A DNA stretch of 64,000 nt from Phaseolus vulgaris (taxonomy: Eukaryota; Streptophyta; Magnoliopsida; Fabales; Fabaceae): positions 10,517,564-10,581,563 of the forward strand of contig NC_023751.2 of the NCBI RefSeq assembly GCF_000499845.2. Reading direction: 5' to 3'. The notes below the pieces were generated by a model that worked only from the letters and a program-made list of their open reading frames with translations, was not told where the DNA came from and did no database searches. A program made the position numbers and the translations under genes. This document shows positions 22,994 through 35,500 of the stretch, in pieces (positions within the stretch are counted from its first letter, which is position 1; each line of letters opens with the position of its first letter).

Positions 22994-24820
22994 ATGGAAC
23001 TTCAAACCCTTTGTTGCGCTCTTCCCTCTCAACCCCTTCACTCCAATCATCGGACTCTATCACCACCGTTCGCAACACACGCTTCATTTTCTAATCAAAG
23101 ACAAACATTTCGGTTTGGAAACGGTTCAAAATGTACGTTTTTCCCCCTCCTCCCCATTGTGTGTGTACTGCGTTTGCTGGTTCAGAATAACACTAAAAAT
23201 TGAAAAAAAAAATTGAATTTGTTGTGTGCGGTATATTGGGTCTCTTCTGACACCAAAACAATTCAAATTTTTCAAATTTTCATTTCAGGTTTAAAATGGG
23301 TGATTAGGGAACCTCCAGTGTTGGGATTGAACAAATTCCTGACGCTTCTTGTTCATGCTTCTGATTCCAATTTAAATGGAGGCTTGGAAGTTCATTCAAA
23401 CAAAAGTTCTACTGTGCTGGGTAGTACGTTTAACGGAGAAGAACCGTTTCATGGTAAATCAGGTTCTGTCTCTTTTTGTGGGTTGACACACCAGTCGATA
23501 GAAGAAGGGAAATCGGAATCTGCCCCCTTCGGAGAAAAGGGTGGCTCTTTCTTATGGGCCTTAGCTCCTACGGCGTTCATTGCATCTTTGATTCTGCCAC
23601 AGTTCTTCGTTGACAATGTGGTGGAGGCTTTTCTTAATGATACGATTTTCATAGGTATTGGTAGAACTTTGTGCTCTCTCCCACTGTCTTTTAATTTTGA
23701 CCTTTTACGGCTTGTTTTTTTGAAATTGGATGGTTGTTGTTGCTGTGTTGACTTGTTATACTTACTACCCGTCTATTTGCCTGCATTTGTTGCATTGCTA
23801 AGGTTTCTTGCTGATTATGTCCAAACTTCGAAATCTCATCAACTCTGTCAAGACCTATTTAAACATTTTCTTTCAAATGCTCAACAATCTCAGTTGTAAT
23901 GCGTCCTCTGTATATAGTATTAGTCTGCTTTATGTACTGAGAAAATGAATTATGTTGGTATATAATGGAGAAACATGATCGTGTTCTTTGGACAAGGAAG
24001 TTGGATTTGCTATTAAAAAGTCTGGATGGACTTCTGTAATTGTCATAGTATTGTTTGAAGAAACCTTATGAATAAGGGGGAGATGCATCTCTTATAAACA
24101 TTTCTATTATGAATAAAATGCAGATACTGTGAGTTTGTTCACTCATGATGCCCTGTTCTACGTTGGACTAGCGACATTCTTGTATGTGACTGATCGTGTC
24201 CAGAGGCCTTATTTGCAGTACAGCTCCAAAAGATGGGGTCTTATCACTGGCCTCAGGGGATACTTGTTCTCCGCTTTTTTAACAATGGGTTTGAAGATTG
24301 TTGCTCCTGTTGTTCTTTTGTTTGCAACCTGGTCAGCCGTTGGCATGGCAGGAGTTGTTGCTGTAACTCCTTTTTTATTTGGCTGTGTTGTACAAATTGC
24401 ATTTGAGAAAGTTTTGGACAATCGTGGGTCAGCTTGCTGGCCTCTAGTTCCTGCTATATTTGAGGTTTGTCTATTTTCTTTCAGATTATTTAAGATCTTA
24501 ATGCTGCTTTACTCTTGTCCAATTATTACTGGATTGGATTGTAAACTAAAATTTGGCTTTACTTTTAATCAGTTTTATGGCATTCTGAATTGTTTTGGCA
24601 GGTATACAGACTGCATCAGCTTACAAAAGCTGCTAATTTTGCTGAGAAGTTGTTATTATCTTTGAAGGGTCTTCCTCCGAGCGCAGAATTGGTAGAACGA
24701 ACTGGAGGTTTGTTCGCATTGTTGATGTCTTTTCAATTACTGGGGCTTGTGTGCCTTTGGTCATTGATGACGTTTCTTTTGAGGCTATTCCCTTCTAGAC
24801 CTGTAGCAGATCATTACTGA
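22994..24820 (+). CDS. uncharacterised plastid-type multi-pass membrane protein, 4 exons, 354 aa
   Basis: Exons 22994-23132, 23289-23654, 24124-24464 and 24602-24820 join in frame to 1065 bases, with GT-AG at each junction (donors GTACGT, GTATTG, GTTTGT; acceptors TTTCAG, TGCAG, GGCAG). The N-terminus (about 1-45) is rich in Ser, Thr, His and Arg with few acids (MELQTLCCALPSQPLHSNHR), as in a chloroplast transit peptide. A polar stretch follows to about residue 125. Four or five hydrophobic segments come next: SFLWALAPTAFIASLILP, the ALFYVGLATFLYV segment, GYLFSAFLTMGLKIVAPVV, VGMAGVVAVTPFLFG, and a last one near GGLFALLMSFQLLGL. A conserved-looking soluble loop RVQRPYLQYSSKRWG separates two of them. 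I know of no assigned function and no catalytic motif is visible. Start choice: first ATG after the telo-box, giving a plausible transit peptide. The gene structure is solid; location is an inference. Confidence 0.85.
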
Positions 24821-26529
24821 GTTTAGCGTCGATTATGGAAGAGTGTTGTATATATATTTGAAAGACCCGGTTACATTGTTATTTGATTAACTTTTAATGC
24901 AGGCTCTTCATTAAGATCTCTTTCCTTTTTTACCAATAAGAACACGAAAATTACCAAATCAATTTTAGCATCTTCAACGGGGTGATTGAGGTTGAGGGTG
25001 AATGGGTGTTACCTTATTTGCTTCTATGAGAGGAGAGGTTGAGGTTGAGAGTGAATGGAAAGTTAAGGTTACTTAGGATCCTCTCATAATTGAAGAGAAA
25101 AGAGAGTGTAATGAGATGAAAAGACCGTGATGTCCTTACTTTCTCATACAATAATATTAATAATAGAAATTATTAATAATAATAATTTTGTATATATATA
25201 TATATATAACATAATTTAAAGAATTATAAATAATATTAAAATTATCTAAATAAATTAACTTAAGTAACAAAATTAATTTAAATTAATAAAATGAAAAATA
25301 ATAAAATTATACTTACATTTAAAATTATATTTAGTTTGAATTTTTCATTTTTTTATTTATAAATGAAAGTTTAAATTATTTTAATTAACTAAAATATGCA
25401 CAAAATTAATAATTATTTATTCTTTTTATCCTAACATATTCTAATTTAAACACACTCACTTTTTTCACACTCTCCCACACCTTCAACTTTCCACTCACCA
25501 ATCCAAATAAAGCCTAAGTCTGAATTGAAAAAAAGAGTATTTATTTATGGGTTTAGAATGAGTTAATCAAAAAAATATTTAAAAGATATAATTAATTATT
25601 TAATATTTTTCATATAATTAGTATATATGTATCTAAATTATAAAGTTATATTTTATTTCATCGGATTATATTGATTTAATTGAATTTTATATTATAATAC
25701 ATATTTTCATGTATTCGGATAAAGAGAGAGCCTATTCTACGTGTTGATATTTCACTAAGAAGATTCTTCATTGATAACAAGTTCGCGTATTTACACTGCT
25801 CCTCAACAATGGTATCAAATTATTACATTGATCATGATCGAGTTTTTTTTATCCTGTGACTATTAATACAACAAATTAGAACCATAAAACTCCACCGAAT
25901 CAACATGTTCAACATCTTTTTCATTTCGTATTAACTCACATCTTAAAGTTATTTTTAGTAACAACTTACTATTGTTTCCTTTTATTACTAAAACTCTAAT
26001 ATTATTTTTCAATTTCTTAAAGATAATAACTTAAATATTGTATTTTGCAGAATTCTTAAATCTATTTTAAGGCACGGGTTCACATAAGTTTTTAACAAAA
26101 ATAAGTTTGGAAATTCAATACATTTGTTTTAGAGTACTTTTAAAAGAAAAATAAAACAAGTTTCTCAATAAACTAAAATTAATTTATATATAATGTAGAA
26201 ATGATTTCATGTAACTTCACTAAAAAAATAATTCTTAATTTCATTTATAAGTTAATTAAAAGTTATTATAATTTTTTTTTCTTCTAAAATTGCCTATAGA
26301 AAAAATTACTTAAATATAAATTCCAAATAAAACGTTTTAATAGATTGTAATAACGCTTATTAACGAAAACTTACAAGTTCAGCGGGTTATTAGTTTCTCC
26401 AATACAATTTGGTACCCAACTATCCAAGATATCATTAGAAAGAATTACACTTTCAACAACTGCCCATAAAGAAATTAGATAAGTTTTAATAGGGTTTTGC
26501 TAACCTATTGGGCCTTGTTAACAAGCATC
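24821..26529. other. 3' flank and AT-rich intergenic
   Basis: The first 80-100 bases are probably 3' UTR (AATAAG-like signals). A short duplicated piece GAGGTTGAG(G/A)GTGAATGG occurs near 24985 and 25030. A (TA)n microsatellite lies near 25190-25210. No further gene is seen. Confidence 0.5.
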
Positions 26530-26539
26530 CTAGAGATAG

Positions 26540-26892
26540 GAGTGTTTCTTCCTGCACCTCCATATCTTCTTCTGCCACCTCCATACACAACATGAAAATA
26601 CAATTTTATCCTTCATATGTCACCCCCACAGAGTAGTTTTCGGATTATATAATCTGGAAACTCATTTGAAAAAAGATTTCCGGATTACATAATCCATAAG
26701 CTAAATAAGACTTTCGGATTATGTAATCCGAAAATTAATCATGCATATGAAAAAAGAATTTCAGATTATGTAATCCGGAAGTTAATTACAAATTTAAAAA
26801 ATGACTTCTGGATTACATAATGCGGAATATTATAGAGGGACATTTTTGAAAATTCAAAAATATATGGAGGTGAGAGAAGAAGGTATGGAGTC
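26540..26892. mobile_element. Mutator-like MITE, copy A (353 bp)
   Basis: The left end GAGTGTTTCTTCCTGCACC and right part GGAGGTGAGAGAAGAAGG are inverted relatives. The interior carries five or six copies of GGATTA(C/T)(G/A)TAATCCG-like palindromes. It is flanked by the 9-bp direct repeat TAGAGATAG (26531-26539 and 26893-26901). The right terminus lacks about 15 bases compared with other copies but keeps the final TC. Nine-base target duplication and long inverted ends fit Mutator-like elements. Confidence 0.8.
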
Positions 26893-26901
26893 TAGAGATA
26901 G

Positions 26902-28199
26902 AGATGGAAAAGAAAAAAACTAAATTTTCACTAACTGAAACAAAAAGTGAACACGACGAACAAGTATGTAACCTTTTGCCGTACACCATTTCATTGATAA
27001 AAGAAATCTCATTACGTATGCTTGTATTTTATTGCCACAAGACTACCTTTTTCAGAACTTCATTTTATATTCTTTATAAGTTATACATATGTAATTTATT
27101 CTAGCTCTTCATTTAAAACTGAGAAATAGACATCCATTTTAGTTTTTTTATCTTCAGAGTGATTTTTGTTTCTCTCATTTTCATTTTTGCACCATTGTAC
27201 TCTAAATCCTAGATTCATTTCATCCATTTGTTTAAAGCTTAGAAATAATATTATCCATTTATCAGTGGCTTCGTGTTCTAGTGCGTTCTATGAATTTAGA
27301 ACTCCTGAAAATGAATAGTATTCATGAATTGCTGATGTCTAACAAAGAATAAGAATAGTTTATGTAGTTCAACACAGTTTGAAGCAGTGCAGAGAACAAT
27401 TCAATTCAAATGTTATTTGTGTCCAGTTTGATTCAAGAGAATAACTTTATAAGTTAGTTATGCTATTAAGGACACTGGTTCGTTAAGACGTTAAAAAAAG
27501 GAAAGTTTTTCTTCAAAATCATATATAGACAAAAAAAAGAAAATATATATATATATAAAAGATTGCATTTTTATGCATCTTAACAAAATGTCCTTTTAAA
27601 ATTCTTAAACAGTGTTTCTAGGTCACTTATTTACATAATGTTAATTCTCCACAAATAATCTTTAAGTAGTATATTTTTAAAATGGTTACTGTAAAAGTTT
27701 ATTACAAACATTTAAAAATTATTGAATTTACGAGCTACCAAATAGTACTAAAATATTAAAATTAAACATGAGCTATTCCTTTTAGGATGCATTACGGTGT
27801 TTGTCATAAAACCACAAAAATGTAATTCGTTAAGTAAATCCAATTATGTTGTTATAAAGGTAAGGATTTAAAAAATAACCTTAAAATAGAAATAATATAT
27901 TTTAAATAATATCTAAATATTTTATCATTAAAATGAAAAGACATATAAATAGAAAATTCAGTTATTTAAGTTTCATTTTAAAAGAACTACCAGGTCTCTA
28001 GACATTTCATTTTTCCTTTCCTTTTTCTTCTCTCTCAGATTCTAACATTCTCGCTCATCAGTTTGACGATCAGAGTCCTTCAATAGACTCCTGGCAGCGA
28101 AGACTACAAGATACTTTTGTTTGAATATGAAAAATTGGTTGATTTGTATAGTTGATATAGTGTAAATTACTTTTATTGAAATTGTTTTTGTTTGACTAT
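26902..28199. other. AT-rich intergenic
   Basis: No gene is recognised. Short microsatellite (AT)n near 27546-27558. Confidence 0.5.
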
Positions 28200-28480
28200 G
28201 AATGATGAAATTATGCATAATTATGTAGATTTCTCTGCATGTCTTGCTCAGACAAGTTAATTCTCGCTTAGGTGAGAATAGAATGGAAAGATGGGGTGCT
28301 CTCGCGTCCATTTTTGCTAAGTGGGAAGGAATCTCGCTCGGGTGAAAATGGGGTAAATTCTAGGATTTTTCTCAAGTTTACTCTCGCTCAAGCAAGAGGA
28401 TTTTCGATTGGATGAGACCCATTCTTGCTCAAGCGAGCAAACTTTCACTCAAGCGAGCAAATTTTCACTCAAGTTAGACT
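28200..28480. repeat. short palindromic CTCGCTCAAGCGAG-type repeats
   Basis: Eight or more variants of TCGCT(C/T)A(A/G)GCGAG and half sites occur (28240-28470), for example GCTCAAGCGAGCAAA and TTTCACTCAAGCGAGCAAA. The motif is a near-perfect inverted repeat. I recall similar words in legume repeats; likely part of a transposon. Confidence 0.55.
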
Positions 28481-29290
28481 TTCTGTACAAAAAAAACTTC
28501 AAATTTTTATTTTTTTCTTTTGAAAGCCTATTTTATTATTGCCTATTGTTTTTAAGTGAAAATTCTAACTTTGATTTAAAAATATGATTAAAGGAACTTA
28601 ATTATGAGTTTAAGTGAATTTTGAGATATATTTGAATTGTTTAGAAAGTTTAAAATATGATATGATTGAATGATGCATTGATGTGTTAAATGATGTACGT
28701 AATAAGGTGAAAGTGTGATCAAGAGATAATATTTCCAGGAAAGAAAATAACGTGTTGAGATTGTTCTTAGAGTGTATTGATTTATGAGTGTCATGTGAAT
28801 GAGACGATCCTGACTCTACTGGTACAATGAAAACATATAGATGAAGTTATTCAGTTGGTGAGAGTCAAAGGAGGTTCATTTGACTGAGTTTAAGGTTTCA
28901 AAGAACTGATCAGAACAGATAAAATGATTTACCTTGTCATAAGATGATGAGACATTGAGACGATTATGTGCATGACTATGTGGATTGACAATGAGTAGTA
29001 TGACAGATATATGTCTCTAGATGCAAATTTCAATATATAAGTTTTCCATAAGTAAATTCAAGTGTTTGAGTATGTGAGTCAGTAGAAATCTGACAGGAGT
29101 AGTGTGGATGATGAACGTGATAGACACTTGATGAAATTGTGAAAATGTGTGAATATTAATGGTTTATGTTGATATTTAAAGTTTTATATTTGAAATTTTA
29201 AAAATAGCTAATTTACTGTGTGTTTTATTTTTGTTTGTTTTCTTTAATCTATGATGATCGTGTTAATTTACACGGAATCAGAACAAACAA
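28481..29290. repeat. possible degraded LTR
   Basis: This block has the composition of an LTR (phrases such as GAGACGATCCTGACTCTACTGG and GGTTCATTTGACTGAGTTTAA that I associate with legume gypsy LTRs) but no second copy, primer site or boundaries are visible. Confidence 0.25.
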
Positions 29291-29568
29291 TGTTGCAGAT
29301 AATAGAACTCATTCGTGAGAAGCCAAAAGATGAGATGTTTTTATTTTGGATATATTTTTTTTAACTTTATATGTATATATATTAAAATTTATATGAAAAA
29401 GGATATATTTTGAGATAGAAAGTAATATATATTTATATATTAATTAGATATTATATATATAATATAATATAAAATATGAGTAAAAATAGAGATATTGAAG
29501 TAAAAGTAATTACAAGAAAAAAAAAGGAAAAATGATGCAATGTGTATAATTATATATTTACATGGAAG
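29291..29568. other. 3' flank of SEC3 gene
   Basis: AT-rich sequence beyond the SEC3 stop codon, expected to include its 3' UTR on the minus strand. No other feature. Confidence 0.5.
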
Positions 29569-32500
29569 CTATATACGGTGTCGCAACTCCGCCACAGAAG
29601 GGACAGACTCAGCAGGGTATATCTTGGCAACAAGTTGGACAAAACTTTCGTACTTATCAAGAAAATCCTTCTGTCATAGTTTTGGGAAACAATAATCAGA
29701 ATTTGTCCTACGCATTTCGGTATAATTACTACTCCCTCCTGCGTTCCGAAACTGTCTTTCTTTCTAGTTTGGAGTAATAACATACCGATAATAAAAAATA
29801 ATAATGCAACTTACAGCTATTTCATATTTTAACTAATTTCTAACAGCAGTCTTTAAGGGTAAATAAAATAAAAAACATTCTTAAAAAACTTATAACCCGT
29901 GTTAGTGAAATTTTAATACAAAAAAGATTCTTTAAACCTTAAGCTCATTTTCAAAGTTTATGGAATTTCAGTAGTAATGCTTCAGCCAGACTACCAGAGT
30001 AACCGTAGGACCCTTTAGATTTTTAATAGTATTTAGCATTTGATTTTCTGTTAATACTTATTGTAAAAAAGTGGTTTTCTTTTTCTGGGAAAATTGGAAT
30101 TGCCTTAGTAAAAATGTGGTTTTCTCATTTGCTATGCTTTCCTTCACCTTAGTAAAAACAATATCCAACACATTAACGGCTTCTTATGTTCACTCAATGC
30201 GTGCTTGCATGGAACACTGTGATCTCTCTGTGGTTTCTTTCAGATATGACATTTGAGATTTTTCATTGTACAAATTTGAAAATTATAAATTCCAAACTCC
30301 AGTCCAGTTAGTTATCAGTATATGTGGATGTGTTTAGTGCAGTTATTAATAAAAAAAATTAAAAATTAAAACAGACGTTGACTTCCATAAAAGCACGATT
30401 ATAAAAAAAATAGCAATAATGCTTTAAATTATGATTTCAAAACTATATATATATATATGTGTGTGTGAAATAAATAAATAAAACGTGCTTTGAAGCTTTT
30501 TATGTTTATTTTATTCAAATTTAGGATTTCTTCATTAAACACATAGCTTAGTAAAGTTCTAATTTTTTAAATTTAGCCAATTTGCATAAATTCAATAGAA
30601 AATTGTGATATTCCCGTAAAAAAAGCTTGAGTAGAGCGTACCTTGCATTTATCCCATAAGGAAGGTAACAGTTCCTCCGAAGTCAAATTTTTCTGCAACT
30701 TCTTATACATGGCAGCACTGGACTTGTCAAACTATAAACCGAACAAGTCACGATGTTGTCACTTATGAAAGTGTTCTCAGAAAAGATAGGCACACACACT
30801 TACCCCGGATAAACTGGACTTTAACGTCTTCCGTAGATCCACTCTTGACAGCCCAACTTGGAAAGGAATCTGAAAATGATGTAGAATATTAGACAATAAA
30901 TTCCGCTAACATCCCTTAAATTTTCTCAAATCACACTCAAATTTAAGATTTTCTTTTAAATTCTACACAAATCTCCCTTTAGAAGGATTAAAATATGCAA
31001 AAAAATATAGCCTATGCAGATAGGCTATACAAGCTGATATGTCAAGATTAGCCTGCGTTTTTAGACAGCTTCTTCCTGCACCTCCACCTCCATGACTTCT
31101 TCTTACACCTCCATATTAAAATCATATTTACTATTATACCCTTTAGTAAAAAATTAAAATATTATTTTAACCTAATTCCAATTATATTTTACTGTGCCTC
31201 TTTCCCTCACCAGCTTTTTCACTCTCCCCACCGCAGCCACCCCTCCCACCTCCTTCCAATTCTTCTTCTTCTCTCCATCACTCCTTCTCTCAAATTCTTC
31301 TTCTCTCAAAGTTCTCATCCTTTCTAACTTTTCCTTCTCCGTCATTCACTAGTGTCATTTTCATTCACAGGTTAGTAAGTTTAATTTTACTGGTTTTGTG
31401 CATATTAGAAAGCGTTTGTGCTCCTTCATATAAATAGGCACCAGATTATGTATTCTGGTACATTTTAACAACAAAATGTATTCCAGATTATATAATCCAT
31501 AATTTGAAATTTTGAAATGACTTTCGGATTGCATAATTCGTAAGTCATATTTGAAGTTTCAAAATGACTTTCGAATTGTGTAATCCATAAGCCAAATTTC
31601 AACATGAGTTACGGATTCTGTAATCCGTAAGGCATATATCAAGTTCAAAATTGACTTTTGTATTGTGTAATTCATAGTTCATTTAGTACCGGATTACACA
31701 ATCCGAAAGTGTGATTTTGCACGATCCGAATCCAGTATTCTTACGGATTATTTAATCCAGAACACTTTTGCTTTATGCGTAAAGAACCGGATTATGTAAT
31801 CCGGTGATCTAGCGGCTTAGTAGAATGAGAAGCAGTGCCACTCACACCAACACGTTACCACCGCCGATCACCCGCTCAAACAACACCTCAAGGAGCATGC
31901 ACCACCACCACGCCAAACACCTTTTCTTTCACTCTGCACCACCACCACACCAAGCACCTTCTCTTTCACTCACCACCACCACCACACCAGCACCTATGTG
32001 AAACAACTTAATTTTTATCTTTTTATTGAAAGACAATTTTGGTATTTTAAAAGTTTATGGAGGTGCCCAAAGAAGTCAAGGAGGTGCTGGAAGAAACTGT
32101 CGCGTTTTTATTATTTTGGCATAACATATAACCCCGCATGACCCAACACAATCCTAAAACAAATTATGTGTAAATATATAGTCCAAATAGTTAGTCTCAG
32201 TGTATTTTTCTTCCCATAAAAAATTGTATATACTAAAATTGAGTAAGTGGCATTCATTTCTATAAATCTTAAATTATTAATATTGCTTCTTAATTGTTTG
32301 TTGTATATATATTAGGAATAAAGATCATAGCAGCTTATTATATATAATTATTAGAGTACCTAATTTAGGTTGAACAAATTAGAATTATTGTATCATTAAT
32401 AGCTATAAATGTGTCTGTACTGCTTATGAATGAGAATAGAATCAAAGGTGGCAAAAGTCACTTTCTTGACTCTATTACAATTTTAGACTGATACAAGTTG

Positions 32501-35500
32501 TAAGATCAGCAATGTTATTTTGTATGATATTTTTGTGTGAGAAGTGTTACAATCAATCAGGTTTCGAACAATCAAGACGCGGAGACGCGGAGGAAGAGAG
32601 AAAGAATAAATGAGGGAGAATATTAATTTCTTGTTCTTTCACAATAACTGTTTCATCCATTAAACATTTTCCATCGTACGGATGACGAGGTTTTGGACTA
32701 TTTATGTTTAGATGAATCAAAATAGATACCACAGTTTGATAATTTAGTCTGCTTTTTTGTTAAAACTGAGAAGGAAATCCCAAATAAAAATCAATAAATC
32801 TTTTGTTGCTTATAGTATATTACACATGATGACAAGAAAAGATTTTAGACCAGATGTACAGTGTTTAGTTCAATCAATGTTGGAGATATGTTGCAATCAA
32901 TAGTTAAGTATAATAAATCCAAATATACCGAATTTCTGTACAGCAAGAATGTATGAAAAGAATAATAAACTTAATTATACAGAAACAGACCTCTTCAGCT
33001 GCAACATTATTCAACATCAAGTCCTCGATGTTTCGAGCAAACTGGAAAAGGCGGTCAAATTGCTTTCCAAGGCAGAAAGGCATAATGAGTTAATATCTTA
33101 TAGGCTATAAATTGTACGGTTGACAAAATGACATAAATAGAGAATAAAATACTTACAGAGTAGATAATCATACTAATATGGCGTGTACAAGCTTGCTCGT
33201 AGGCTTCAATAGCCTCATTATAAAACTTCGCTAAAGTGGGCACAACACGTGCAAGGTCATACAAACTGCGCAAAAAGAACAAAATAATAAGTCAAAATAT
33301 GCTTTTGTCTCTTTATACAGAATTACCTACCAAAAAATGGACGATTGAAACAGCCTCGAGCCTCTATTTGCAGGGTGATGCATAAACATTACCTATTCTG
33401 AAATGCGGCATAGTTTTCTATAAGAAAAATATCTGGATTCTTCGGATCTGCTTTTGAATTTTTTTTTAAAGTTTCAAACATTATGTTGACCTGTCAAGCA
33501 ACAATTCCCAGTAAACAACATGCCAATATTGGTCACATGTTGAAAAAAAAAATGACAAAAAATGCAATACCAAAACTGATGATCTAATACTACTTGGATA
33601 GCAAACAAAAGGGCTAAGAAGTAAACAATTGAAATCACCACCAGTAGTATCCATTAACATAGACAGATGACTTAAGACTATCAATTATTCACTGGGATGC
33701 ATCATTATCTAAAGAAAATCATGAATACACGCACAGCAAAACAAAATTATTGGCTGTCTAGCCAAGGTAATGTTAATCCTGTAAAACTTTTTCTAAAATA
33801 CTTCTTTACTGATGTAATATTTGTACATCTGATGGCAACGAGTACACGTCCTTTTTTCTGACAGCATGTATGGATGTGATTTCCTTTATTATATTTCACA
33901 TATATATGAATGAGAAATATAATGTACAGTATGGTTTTAGCAGCAGAAATAATTTCTTTTGTCTCTCTTCTCTTTTCAGGCTTTTCTCGATGTTAATGGT
34001 TTAGGCCAATGTTATTAAACTATGCTTAACCAATAATAAAATCATCAACTGATGTAAGTCAAAGTTGATTGGATCAGATAAACTAGGTTTTATTTAATGT
34101 TGTTGAGGATCTAATACTACTAGCTACCCTTTAGAAGATATAGGAAGAACAACCACTAGACTAAAGCAAGATTTTAGTTTATATTCAAAAAAGTTAACTT
34201 AAATATACATTTTTACTAAATAATTTATTATTTAATATAAATCAGTTCATTTGATTTAAATAGTGATCCATTTGTTCAACCACTAAGCCATTGACCTAAG
34301 AATCCAACTGAGTCTATGACCAGTCCAATTTTGATAACACTAATTTAGGTTGTGTTCCTTAGGTTGTGTTCTTAAAAGCTGTAGGTTTGAAATTTTTTGA
34401 ATGCAAACACTAGTCAGTGATCAGATGGCTTCAAGAAGCAATGCCTATTCTATTCCCAATTTTTCTGGAAAAATTGTTGTGTATGATTGTTTAAATCAGA
34501 CCATGTTTGAATTCTGTGGCTTATGAGAGAATCTACACCAAGACCAGAAAGTTCCACATTGAGAGTTAATCCTACCATAACTCAATATCTGGATTATGAC
34601 CAGAAAGATCCACCATTAAGAGAGTTAATCCTACTCTAACTCAAATGAAGCAACATGAAGAGGAGACCTTTCAAGAAGAAAGTTGTTACTTGCTACACTC
34701 AGCCTTGACAAATGATGTTTTTACAAGTATTACGAATTAGGAGACAGCCAACCAAATATGGGATGAGATATCACAAAACAAAACAGTTTTGAAAAAGAAC
34801 CACTTACAAATTTTGTATATGCTTGGTCAACCAAATCCCTCGACTGTCCTGCAACATACTGCTCCATCCTTGTTGCAAGGGATGCAAATCTATATGCAAA
34901 CAAGCGAGACATTACTAAACACAAGACAGGAAGATAGACTGGAAAGTAAATAGTGAGGCGGCTCATACACCAAATAGAATCGGAGTCACCTTTACATCTT
35001 AAAATTTTGGCCTTAAAAATTTCAAAAAAATTATTTTGAAACATCATGCAAATGTAGAGAACCTTGTTGGAATCTTGAAGACATGCATAGGATCAATTAT
35101 ATTGATTCTCCAATTATGTTATTAGTCTAAAATAGGATAATTGAATATTCTTTCTGTAATTGTTTTCTCCCCTATAAATTGAATAGCTACGCTATAGTCT
35201 AAACATACTAAAATCATCATGTCTTCTTGATTATGTTTTCTCCCCTATAAATTGAATAGCTACGCGGTAATCTAAACATACGAAATTCATCATGTCTTCT
35301 TGATTTCTCTCTTTCGGACATAGTATCAAGAGCCTACAAGAAGGGAACCCCAATCCATGCTTTTCCCTGTGGACCCACTGCTAATAGGTGTAAATTTTTT
35401 AGAAACTGTACTTTTTTCAGTTTTTGTTTCTTTCCTTACCAAATAGGATTTAGTATAACGATTTCACAATTTGACATGACTCGGAGTGAGATTGAACACT

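Noticed and set aside
23213..23899. 228-residue continuous ORF in place of a spliced gene
   Set aside because: It reads through introns on both sides of exon 2. The four-exon model gives an exact 354-codon frame with GT-AG sites.
29562..29777. 71-residue plus-strand ORF beginning [14 protein letters not shown]
   Set aside because: It is the shadow of SEC3 exon 25; the minus strand encodes [16 protein letters not shown] in frame with exon 24.
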